Positions 1 to 6,273 of a stretch of DNA of 9,132 nucleotides are shown piece after piece. Within the stretch, counting starts at the first letter, position 1; every line of letters begins with the position of its first letter. This stretch comes from Acetobacteraceae bacterium (GTDB lineage: Bacteria; Pseudomonadota; Alphaproteobacteria; Acetobacterales; Acetobacteraceae). The notes below the pieces were generated by a model that saw nothing but the letters and a program-made list of their open reading frames with translations, was not told the origin of the DNA and searched no databases. Both the position numbers and the translations under genes were made by a program. The stretch covers positions 1-9,132 of the forward strand of contig JASHVB010000142.1 in NCBI GenBank assembly GCA_030039695.1. Direction: 5' to 3'.

Positions 1-336
1 CCCGACCGCGGCAATCACCGCCGAATCCTGCAGCAACTTGCGTGCGTTCGTTGCCGCCAGTGCCGGATCGTATTGCCCTGTGGTTGGCGAGGCATCGTCG
101 AACGACAGATCGCGGAATTGGTAGCCAGCGACGCCGCCCTTCTCGTTCGCTTCTCTGATCGCGTAAAGCACCGCATCGCGTACCTGCCCGGCCTGCAGGG
201 CAAGCGTGCCGGTCAGTGGAAACGTCATGCCGATCGCCAATATCCTCTGCTCTGCGTGCGCCGGGCGAGTGATCGCCGGCGCGAATGATGCCAAGCCAAT
301 GAGACCGGCCGCGCTGCGTCGGGTCATGCGTCGCAT
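1..336 (-). CDS. Leu/Ile/Val-type ABC transporter periplasmic substrate-binding protein, N-terminal part (runs off left edge)
   Basis: The reverse strand encodes 112 codons from the ATG at 336 to the window edge without a stop. Residues 1-28 form an export signal: arginine-rich start (MRRMTRRSA), hydrophobic stretch and a predicted AHA|EQ cleavage site; the paired arginines leave open Tat rather than Sec export. The mature N-terminus shows the type 1 periplasmic binding fold of the LivJ/LivK group: IGMTFPLTGTLA (substrate-pocket loop), an RDAVLYAIREANEKGGVAG helix, FDDAS, and GQYDPALAATNARKLLQD leading to AVIAAVG. Known family members bind amino acids, amides, urea or aromatic acids and deliver them to an ABC permease; the ligand cannot be read from this part. 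The start at 336 was chosen because a G-rich Shine-Dalgarno-like stretch lies a few bases upstream; ATG at 327 is an alternative. Family assignment is firm, ligand unknown. Confidence 0.9.
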   Translation of the reverse strand, partial: MRRMTRRSAAGLIGLASFAPAITRPAHAEQRILAIGMTFPLTGTLALQAGQVRDAVLYAIREANEKGGVAGYQFRDLSFDDASPTTGQYDPALAATNARKLLQDSAVIAAVG

Positions 337-363
337 GGTTGCCCCCAGGATCGTTGTGTACCG

Positions 364-369
364 AGTATA
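364..369 (-). promoter_or_regulatory. -10 box for the binding-protein gene
   Basis: On the minus strand a TATACT hexamer lies 27 bases before the ATG at 336, which would give a 5' leader of about 20 bases including the G-rich ribosome-binding stretch. No good -35 hexamer is found 16-18 bases upstream (the sequence there is GC-only), so the promoter may depend on an activator or be weak. The call rests only on hexamer match and spacing. Confidence 0.4.
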
Positions 370-829
370 GCAGCGGTCCGCCGCGCGGCCACGCTCGCCT
401 TTCCATCACGGGACCGGCAAGGCGGCGTATGCCGATACGTCCCGAATTGCCGCCGCTCTAATCGCCGCACTGGCGTGAGTTGAGTAGCCTTGTCCGCTTC
501 GAGTGCGCTTGTCGCGTTGTCGTTGGAACGGAGAATAGTGTCCGTACCGATTCTCTCTGCTCTTTGAAATGAGAACTCCGGGCCGAGATATTCTCAAATA
601 CGTGGCAGACAATGAGAGTATCGTGCCAAGACGCGGGCTTGATACCGCCCGAATTGAAGGACTACAGGCTCAGTTCGCCGCGAGTTCCCGGAGACCCGCT
701 GCCAGTCCCAATAGGGCCTTCGGTCGACCGCGCCGAGCAGGCTCTCCGACCAACCAGCCGGCCGGCGCGCCACCGGCATACCACTTGCTGCAGCACGGTA
801 TTGACAGATCCTTGCGATGTCGAAGCCAA
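370..829. other. Gene-free stretch between the binding protein and the ISL3 remnant
   Basis: About 460 bases hold no reading frame with recognisable protein features on either strand. Short open frames exist but have arginine/proline-rich, non-family-like translations typical of chance frames in GC-rich DNA. No tRNA-like fold or terminator with a T-run was seen. The N-terminal half of the neighbouring ISL3 transposase and its left terminal repeat should have lain here if the element were whole, but neither the Cys-rich zinc-binding N-terminus nor a matching inverted repeat is visible. The stretch may be decayed or replaced DNA. Confidence 0.5.
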
Positions 830-1977
830 AGTGGCCTCAGCGAGATTCACTTTCGGTATCTCGGTCTCTCCGGTGAGCGACGACCTCCCTGTTAGGATCG
901 TGCGGATGCGTCCGCTGTCGCGCTGATCTCAACTGCGATCGCGACTGCCTCTATGCGGACGCGACCCGTCAGGGCGCACCACAGGCGCGGCAGGTCGCTG
1001 ATCGCTTCCACCTGTTGAAGAACTTACGAGAGATCATCGCGAGGCAGCTCGGCGGCTTCGAGGCGCAGATCCCGGAATCTGCTACCAAGATTGAGGATGA
1101 TCAGGACACGCCGGAGCAACCGCATATCAACAGATCAGATCGAAATTCAGCGACCGCGGAGGGGGCTGAGGCGCCGTCGCCACGCTGCCCGCGGGCAATA
1201 TTCGATCACCTCAGAGCTGTCTATGACGCTGGCAGAACCGTCAGGGAAATCGCATAGAAGCTCGGCCTTGGTCGCCGACGCGTGTATCGGTGGGTGCGAC
1301 ACATTGACCTGCCGGAACGCAATGCGATGGCCCCCAAGCCCTGTACGCCAGCCTATTTGGGGGCTTTCCTGGCACGAAGCTGGGCCGAAGGCACGGCCAA
1401 GGTCCGCCGGCTGTTCGCCGATATACGCCACCGCGGGTTACATAGGTTCATATAGCCATCTGACGCGTTTCCTCGCTCCCTGGCGCAACGACGGTCCATC
1501 GCAGGCAGGGATGAAGGGTTATCGGCTGACCAAGAGGTGCCAGCACCGCTGCCGGTGCAGGTGATAGATCCAATGACCGGCTGCCGGACCTCGCCCCTTG
1601 TGCCGGCGGTGCTTTGCGTAAAGCCACGTCGCCAGATGACCGCGCGGCAGATCGCGAACGTCGACGCACTCAAGACTGCGTCAGCTGAATTCACGACGAT
1701 GCGCCATTTGGCGATGCGGTATCGCGGTCTGCTCCGTGGTGGCACGGTGGAGAAATTGGACGGCTGGATAAGCGCTGCACGCGGGTCAGATATCTATGGC
1801 ATGCAGCGTCTTGCCAGAGCAGTACGGCATGACATCGAGGCGGCGCGGAATGCCGTATTGAAATCCTGGAGCAATGGGTACACCGAAGGCCAGATCAACA
1901 GGCTCAAGACGCTGAAGAGGACCATGTACGGTCGTGCCAGTGTTGACCTGCTTCGCGCCAGACTGATGCCGTTATAG
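830..1977 (+). pseudogene. Decayed ISL3-family transposase, N-terminus missing
   Basis: Successive frames read as pieces of one ISL3-type DDE transposase. Frame 2 around 830-925 gives HFRYLGLSGERRPPC-stop-DRADASAVAL, resembling the family's catalytic-core strand 'YGTLLVDLERRRPVDLLPDR'. Frame 1 from about 934 gives CDRDCLYADATRQGAPQAR then QVADRFHLLKNLRE, the second acidic segment and very typical helix. It continues to an in-frame TAG at 1255-1257 and onward (KLGLGRRRVYRWVRHIDLPE, AYLGAFLARSWAEGTAKVRR). One extra base near 1438 shifts to frame 2 (GYIGSYSHLTRFLAPW), and frame 1 resumes by about 1570-1977 (RTSPLVPAVLCVKPRRQ, then WSNGYTEGQINRLK, LKRTMYGRASVDLLRARL), the diagnostic ISL3 C-terminus. 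At least two stops, a frameshift pair and a deletion near 925-935 show it is inactive. The zinc-binding and HTH N-terminus is not found. Confidence 0.88.
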
Positions 1978-1986
1978 GACTAAATC

Positions 1987-2009
1987 TTGCACCGAACGTG
2001 CATAGACCC
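1987..2009. repeat. Probable right terminal inverted repeat of the ISL3 element
   Basis: Ten bases after the transposase stop lies TTGCACC...AGACCC. Many ISL3 elements end in a TGCACC-A-rich segment running to a GA(C/G)CC terminus immediately after the transposase gene, so position and ends fit. The partner repeat, expected to begin GGGTCT and to end GGTGCAA, was not found upstream, so this rests on placement and recalled family ends, not on a matched pair. Confidence 0.4.
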
Positions 2010-2033
2010 GATCGACGGTCAGCGCGACACATA

Positions 2034-2876
2034 TCATGCCCCCTTGAATCGCGGCTGCCGCTTTTCGACAAAGGCCTTGCGCGCTTCCTTGGCATCATCC
2101 GAATGTTGCAGGATTGGACTGGCGTTGGAAGTCAGCACCATCGTTGCCTCCATGGTGGTATCCAAGGAGGTGCGCATGATACGCTTGGCGATCCATTGCA
2201 CTAGCGGCGGCCGAGTGATTATTTTGGAACAAAGTTCGCGGGTGGTTTCTTCAAGCTTGTCAGTTGCCACCAGATGATTGAGCATGCCCCATTCGTAGGC
2301 TCGTTCTGCGCTCAGTTCGCCCGTGTAGGCAAATTCCAACGCCCGACCGAGCCCAACCATTTTCGGCAGATAATAGGATCCGCCGTTCTCGATGATCTGT
2401 CCGGCATTATGGTACCCGATGAAACGGGTTCGATCGCAGCCGATACGGATATCGCAATGCAGCGCCATGTCCATGCCGGACCCCACCGCCGGCCCGTTGA
2501 TCATGGCGATCGTCGGCTTGCGGATTTTGGCAATGTCCAGGTGAAGCTGGGTAAAGCCGTGGAAGAAGTGCTGCCGCGTGCCGTCCAGACCCTCATGTGC
2601 ACTTCGGTTGCCCGGAAGGTTTTCCCCCGCATCCCCTCTGTTCGAGCCAAGATTCGCTCCCGAGCAGAATGCTCGACCCACACCGGTCAGGATAATGACA
2701 CGGATATTGGGATCATCGTCACCCGCCCGCATGTATTCACCGACCTTCGCGACGGTGCTGTTTTCCTCGGCTGTTCCGACCAGGGCGTTCAGCCGTTCAG
2801 GGCGATTGAACCTGATCCATAGGATACCGTTGTCCTCGGGTTCATATAGCAAATGATCGACCAGTATCGGTCCCAT
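2034..2876 (-). CDS. Enoyl-CoA hydratase/isomerase (crotonase) family protein
   Basis: A 280-residue protein of normal crotonase length. The fold is shown by IRFNRPERLNAL (residues 21-32), VIILTGVGRAFCSGANL (60-76, first oxyanion-hole peptide), PTIAMINGPAVGSGMDMALHCDIRI (about 121-145, second oxyanion-hole peptide), the GGSYYLPKMVGLGRALE segment and the C-terminal EKRQPRF. These enzymes act in the cytoplasm on acyl-CoA thioesters. By my alignment the two catalytic glutamates of classical hydratase are replaced: the first by Asp136, the second by His156. Glu163 in IIENGG sits where many isomerase-like members have an acid. Isomerase, dehydratase or another acyl-CoA reaction is therefore as likely as hydration. 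The start at 2876 is well fixed by AGGGAGGA four bases upstream. The gene is divergent from a CoA-transferase gene 121 bp away, suggesting a shared pathway, and ends about 25 bp from an ISL3 remnant. Confidence 0.93.
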   Translation of the reverse strand: MGPILVDHLLYEPEDNGILWIRFNRPERLNALVGTAEENSTVAKVGEYMRAGDDDPNIRVIILTGVGRAFCSGANLGSNRGDAGENLPGNRSAHEGLDGTRQHFFHGFTQLHLDIAKIRKPTIAMINGPAVGSGMDMALHCDIRIGCDRTRFIGYHNAGQIIENGGSYYLPKMVGLGRALEFAYTGELSAERAYEWGMLNHLVATDKLEETTRELCSKIITRPPLVQWIAKRIMRTSLDTTMEATMVLTSNASPILQHSDDAKEARKAFVEKRQPRFKGA

Positions 2877-2997
2877 CGGTTCCTCCCTTTATGCGTTGCC
2901 ACACAGTGGCGGAGGACAGCGCTACTCGGCAAGCTTGCGGCATTCCAGCCTGTGATCAATAGTTGGCCCAACACAACGCCATGCGGGATACGACGCG
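2877..2997. promoter_or_regulatory. Divergent intergenic control region with a short palindrome
   Basis: This 121-bp gap must hold the starts of both divergent genes. It contains a perfect palindrome GCCAC-ACA-GTGGC (2898-2910), a plausible dimeric-repressor operator close to the crotonase start. On the plus strand TTGCGG (2935-2940) and AATAGT (2958-2963) are 17 bases apart and could serve as -35/-10 for the CoA-transferase gene, though the match is only moderate. The strong AGGGAGGA ribosome site of the crotonase gene occupies 2881-2888. No regulator gene is adjacent, so the operator reading is inference. Confidence 0.35.
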
Positions 2998-4206
2998 ATG
3001 CCGAGCGACAACAACGGCCCCCTCGCCGGTATTCGCGTGCTGGATCTGACCACGGTGCAAATGGGTCCTTGGTGCACCCGCATCCTGTCCGATTTCGGCG
3101 CCGACGTGATCAAGGTGGAAGCGCCCGAGGGCGACTCCTCTCGCTACACGGGCGTCCCCAAGCATCGCGGCATGAGCGGCACGTTCCAGCACAACGGCCG
3201 CGGCAAGCGCAGCATCGCCCTCGACTTGAAACAGCCGGAGGCACAAGACGCGATCCGCCGCCTGGTACCGACGGTCGACGCCTTCGCCTCCAATATCCGC
3301 CCCGCGGCTTTAGGCCGCCTTGGCCTCGACTACGCCTCCATCCATGAGCTCAATCCGTCGCTTGTCTATCTCAGCATGGTCGGCTACGGCAGCGCCGGAC
3401 GTTATGCCGGGCGCCCCGCCTACGACGACTTGATCCAGGCCGCCGCTGCTATCCCGATGCTGCTGCAACAATCCACCGGCCAGCCGCGCTTCATTCCGAT
3501 GGCCGCGATCGACCGCATCGTCGGGTCCGCCGCCGCCAACGCCCTGCTCGCAGGCCTGCTCGCCAAGGCCCGCACCGGTATCGGCCAGCAGATCGAAGTG
3601 CCGATGTTCGAAACGATTGCCCAGTTCGTGTTGTCGGAGCATATGCAGGGCCAGACCTTCGATCCGCCCACTAGCCCCGCCGGCTATCCCCGCACCCTGT
3701 CGCAACACCGCGGTCCGTATCCCACCAAGGACGGCTTTATTGCTGCGCTGCCCTACAATGACGGCCAGTGGCGCCGCTTCTTCGAGGCCGTCGGCAAGAG
3801 CGAGATGCTGAAGACCGACCCGCGCTTCGCCGACATCACGGCCCGCACCGCCAACATAGACTCGCTTTATGAAATGATCGGCGAGGAACTGAAACACCGC
3901 ACCACCGCCGAGTGGCTCGAAATTCTCGAACAGAACGATATCCCCTGCATGCGTCCCCATACGCTCGAAACGTTGATGAAAGACCCGCACCTCGCCGACG
4001 CCGAATTCTTCCGCTGGGTTGACCATCCCTCCGAGGGTCGCATCCGCACCATGCGCGAGCCCAGCACCTGGTCGGAAACCAAGCCGCCTACCGGTCGCTT
4101 CGCCCCGCGCCTCGGCCAGCAAACTCGAGAAATCCTCGCCGAAGCTGGATTTGACCCCCAAGCCATCGACGACTTCATTGCTCGGAAAATCGCCAGGACC
4201 GAATAG
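2998..4206 (+). CDS. CaiB/BaiF family (type III) CoA-transferase
   Basis: A 402-residue protein, close to CaiB length (about 405). Family I features: GIRVLDLTTVQMGPWCTRIL (11-30), SDFGADVIKVEAPEGD (31-46), the NGRGKRSIALDLK segment (66-78), VYLSMVGYGSAGRYAGRP (123-140) and AYDDLIQAAA (141-150). Asp143, following the Tyr of AYDD, aligns with the aspartate that forms the acyl-anhydride and CoA-thioester intermediates in formyl-CoA transferase. The C-terminal part has PYPTKDGFIAALPYNDGQWRRF (about 241-262) and ends with EILAEAGFDPQAIDD as is usual. Such enzymes move CoA between carboxylic acids in the cytoplasm. The substrate is not determined; carnitine-like, dicarboxylic or aromatic acids are all possible. 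The start at 2998 has a GGGA nine bases upstream. The divergent crotonase gene suggests that the product thioester is its substrate. The 3' end overlaps the next, convergent gene by 32 bp. Confidence 0.95.
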   Translation: MPSDNNGPLAGIRVLDLTTVQMGPWCTRILSDFGADVIKVEAPEGDSSRYTGVPKHRGMSGTFQHNGRGKRSIALDLKQPEAQDAIRRLVPTVDAFASNIRPAALGRLGLDYASIHELNPSLVYLSMVGYGSAGRYAGRPAYDDLIQAAAAIPMLLQQSTGQPRFIPMAAIDRIVGSAAANALLAGLLAKARTGIGQQIEVPMFETIAQFVLSEHMQGQTFDPPTSPAGYPRTLSQHRGPYPTKDGFIAALPYNDGQWRRFFEAVGKSEMLKTDPRFADITARTANIDSLYEMIGEELKHRTTAEWLEILEQNDIPCMRPHTLETLMKDPHLADAEFFRWVDHPSEGRIRTMREPSTWSETKPPTGRFAPRLGQQTREILAEAGFDPQAIDDFIARKIARTE

Positions 4207-4486
4207 AGGGCCAAAATCCAAGCTGGTGGAGCTGCCCCGCCTGCATCCGGGGGCAGTCCGCGGCGATGGTCCGCAGCAGCACTGGCACCGGGTTGTAGGC
4301 GCCGTTTTCCGCCACCAGCCGCCCCGTGTGCAGGCGGCCTCGCCGGACGCAGCGATTGCAGGACACGTCGATGACCGGCAGCCGCGTGGCGACCCGGCCG
4401 AGCAGAACCACACCGGGGCCGGCGTTGATGGCTGACACGTGCCGCGAATGTGCCGTCAGTAGGCGCTCCACGAGTTGACGATCCAT
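4175..4486 (-). CDS. Small CxxC hypothetical protein
   Basis: A 103-residue protein with a compact conserved-looking core: VATRLPVIDVSCNRCVRRGR (residues 32-51), RLVAENGA (56-63), then a leucine-containing helix and IAADCPRMQA (74-83). Cys43, Cys46 and Cys78 could form part of a metal site or zinc-ribbon-like fold. I recall short uncharacterised alphaproteobacterial proteins with this 'CxRCxRRGR ... ADCPRM' pattern, but know no function. The core looks real because it keeps cysteines, a folded-protein composition and a plausible ribosome site (AGGA about 10 bases before ATG 4486). The last 20 residues (QLGFWPSIRS onwards) fit that family poorly and run 32 bp into the end of the convergent CoA-transferase gene, so the original C-terminus may have been lost in a rearrangement. 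Treat it as a possibly truncated gene. Confidence 0.6.
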   Translation of the reverse strand: MDRQLVERLLTAHSRHVSAINAGPGVVLLGRVATRLPVIDVSCNRCVRRGRLHTGRLVAENGAYNPVPVLLRTIAADCPRMQAGQLHQLGFWPSIRSWRFSEQ

Positions 4487-4697
4487 CCCCCGTTATCCTG
4501 CCTGTAGAGAATCTGAAGCGTATGGCCGCCACCGGCGTAGTGCTCGACAAGGCAGTCCCAGGGGCATCAGGGTCCTGACCGCAGGTCTCGAAGGCGGTCT
4601 CGCCAGGCTGGCTGCCATCCGAGTGCCTGATGCACTGCAGAGCGCCTCTCCGCGGGCTGGGCCAGAGGCGACATGCGGAGCGATGTACCGCGATCGC

Positions 4698-5849
4698 TCA
4701 ACGTCCCGGGAATATCACAGGCAGCACGGAGTCCGTCGTGAACATGCAGCGATCGTTATGTCCACACTCCGGCACAATCATGATTTTGGCCGCCCCTCCA
4801 AGGTGCTCGTCGACAAATTTGACATATGCTTCGCCTCGCACCCGTCGCGTGGCCCCCTGCGCCATGGCCGGGGGTGAGGCATCAAATCCACCCAGCGGCA
4901 GCGTATCGACCTGGCCAAGCAAAAAGGTGATGGGCCGTGAAACCAGCTGCTTCTTCAATTGTTCATCGCCTATTCGAGCGGCGTATCCTTCGCGATTGGC
5001 GAACCCATAAGGCCACTCATTGTATTTCGGGGCTACGTTTGCATCGAACGGACCGTAGCTGAACCGTGTATGCGGCTTCGTCGTTTTCCAGGCGGTCGCA
5101 GCGCTATCCGGCGCCCCATCATCGACCGGCAAGATCCTCGTGACGTCCGGCCAGGCGTAGCTTGAGGGGTTGGCGGACACATACGAGATGGTGGTGCCGA
5201 GCATGTCATGGACTTGGTTGGCCATCTCGTATCGGCTGACAAACCGACCGCCGCCCGAATGTCCCGCTACGACGATGTGTGTCAGGTTGGGAAAGACGCT
5301 CTTGTCCGATAGCTTTTTCAGGATCTCGTCGAGGAAATCATAGGACGTCACGCCAGGGTCACTGGTGGCGGCGCCTCCAGACGCCCAATTGTTACACGTC
5401 CAGTTGATCTCGGCCGGCTGCAACTCGTCCTTGCAGCGACCGCCCGAGGAGTGAAAGGCAGGTGCGATCACGACCGTGTCATCCAAGGCGGACGCCAGAA
5501 AGGCCGCGCTTGTCGCGGTGGCGAAGTAGTGGTCGGCATTCCGCTCGATACCGTGGACCATGATCAGAGCGCCACGCACGCCGGTGTTGCGCATGGTCAG
5601 CGGGAAGGTGCGATACAACAGAGCGCGCGCTCCGCCCGAGCCCAACGTCACCCATTCGGTGCAAGCGCCAGCATCGGTGCAAGGCGATACTGAAGGCGCT
5701 GGCGTCGCTGTTCCGTCGACAGCAGCTCCGGGGGTGACTAGACCCACCAGCGCGAATAGCGCCAGGAGCAGGAGGCGCGGTCCACGAGCGAGCAATCCGC
5801 CAAGGCGGCGATTGTTCAAGCGTCCGGGCCCGCGCGTTGTTGCCACCAT
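4698..5849 (-). CDS. Exported alpha/beta hydrolase (esterase-like)
   Basis: A 383-residue protein from ATG 5849; an in-frame GTG at 5876 would add nine residues. ATG 5849 is preferred because AGGA lies four bases upstream, while the GTG has no ribosome site. An arginine-rich start is followed by a hydrophobic run, LLLLALFALVGLVTPGAAV (about residues 26-44), a signal peptide or membrane anchor. The catalytic fold is clear: VHGIERNADHYF (98-109, oxyanion-hole loop), VVIAPAFHSSGG, GHSGGGRF with nucleophile Ser198, LLGQVDTLP with candidate Asp315, and PECGHNDRCMF with His364. Cysteine pairs (PCTDAGAC, RCKDE/TCNNW, ECGHNDRC) suggest disulfides, fitting a periplasmic or secreted enzyme. The substrate is unknown; ester or polyester hydrolysis is likely from the fold. 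It stands alone, with no co-directional neighbour close enough to form an operon. Confidence 0.88.
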   Translation of the reverse strand: MVATTRGPGRLNNRRLGGLLARGPRLLLLALFALVGLVTPGAAVDGTATPAPSVSPCTDAGACTEWVTLGSGGARALLYRTFPLTMRNTGVRGALIMVHGIERNADHYFATATSAAFLASALDDTVVIAPAFHSSGGRCKDELQPAEINWTCNNWASGGAATSDPGVTSYDFLDEILKKLSDKSVFPNLTHIVVAGHSGGGRFVSRYEMANQVHDMLGTTISYVSANPSSYAWPDVTRILPVDDGAPDSAATAWKTTKPHTRFSYGPFDANVAPKYNEWPYGFANREGYAARIGDEQLKKQLVSRPITFLLGQVDTLPLGGFDASPPAMAQGATRRVRGEAYVKFVDEHLGGAAKIMIVPECGHNDRCMFTTDSVLPVIFPGR

Positions 5850-6105
5850 GAAATCCTGCATTGCCGATGCGAACACCGGGCGTAATGTCGCATTTCGGCG
5901 CCAACGTGTGAACGGCCTATGTTCAGTCGAGCGAACTCAGGGCGGCGGTCGTCGCTGAATGCGGCAAGGGATGGCGGACACCTGAGCACAGGCGCTCACC
6001 TGCCGCCCGACCGCGGGCCGAGGTTCGTCGGTGACGTGTCGCGCAACGTGGCTGCCGAGGCTTGCGGCCTGTTGGTCAGCGAACAGGGACCCCTCCGCAA
6101 AATCC
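5850..6105. other. Intergenic stretch upstream of the hydrolase
   Basis: About 255 bases that should contain the hydrolase promoter. I see no convincing -35/-10 pair on the minus strand and no gene. Open frames crossing the region on the plus strand translate to arginine/proline-rich sequence without family features. It may be part of the same insertion debris as the transposase remnant to its right. Confidence 0.4.
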
Positions 6106-6273
6106 GAGCGCGCTCATCGCTGGCCGATCCAGGAAATCCGCCGAATAGCGCAACGACTCAAGCAGGACCCCATCGAGCCAGCCTCGATGATAGCGCGGTC
6201 GCTATGGCGACGAGCCCACCAAGCCGCCGCGTGACGAGCGCACCTGAAGCGGAAATCACAACTGCAGTGCTAG
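6106..6273 (+). pseudogene. C-terminal remnant of an IS transposase
   Basis: Frame 1 reads ERAHRWPIQEIRRIAQRLKQ, then IARSLWRRAHQAAA, a TGA stop at 6232-6234, and continues in the same frame as RAHLKRKSQLQC before TAG at 6271-6273. The pattern 'WP..EIRRI..RL ... WS.WRR.HQA.A...H..R' resembles the C-terminal tail I recall from IS701/IS4-like DDE transposases of alphaproteobacteria and actinobacteria. The TGA looks like a CGA-to-TGA change in an Arg-rich tail, because the tail-like sequence continues after it. No catalytic core is present upstream. The family is assigned from recalled pattern only. The last 18 bases overlap the end of the convergent reductase gene, so the insertion edge lies at or inside that gene's stop. 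Confidence 0.5.

Noticed and set aside
569..926. Plus-strand open frames that could be a small gene upstream of the ISL3 remnant
   Set aside because: The only meaningful part (after about 830) fits the ISL3 catalytic core. The earlier residues are Arg/Pro-rich with no recognisable motif and no ribosome site.
1537..1977. A 146-codon open frame as an independent small gene
   Set aside because: Its content is the C-terminal third of the ISL3 transposase, continuous with upstream pieces in other frames, so it is part of the pseudogene.
3310..4413. Long open frame of 367 codons on the minus strand opposite the CoA-transferase
   Set aside because: It is the antisense shadow of a strongly supported gene. 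Its translation is rich in Gly/Ala/Arg without family motifs, and high GC keeps antisense frames open.
4487..4697. Possible small minus-strand gene between the hydrolase and the CxxC protein
   Set aside because: One frame gives a somewhat protein-like run (CLVEHYAGGGHTLQILYRQD), but it begins after a stop with no start codon or ribosome site and I recognise no family.
6196..6211. GTCGC-TATG-GCGAC hairpin downstream of the MetF-like gene as a terminator
   Set aside because: The stem is only five pairs and no T-run follows in the direction of the minus-strand transcript. The bases are also explained as transposase-tail codons.
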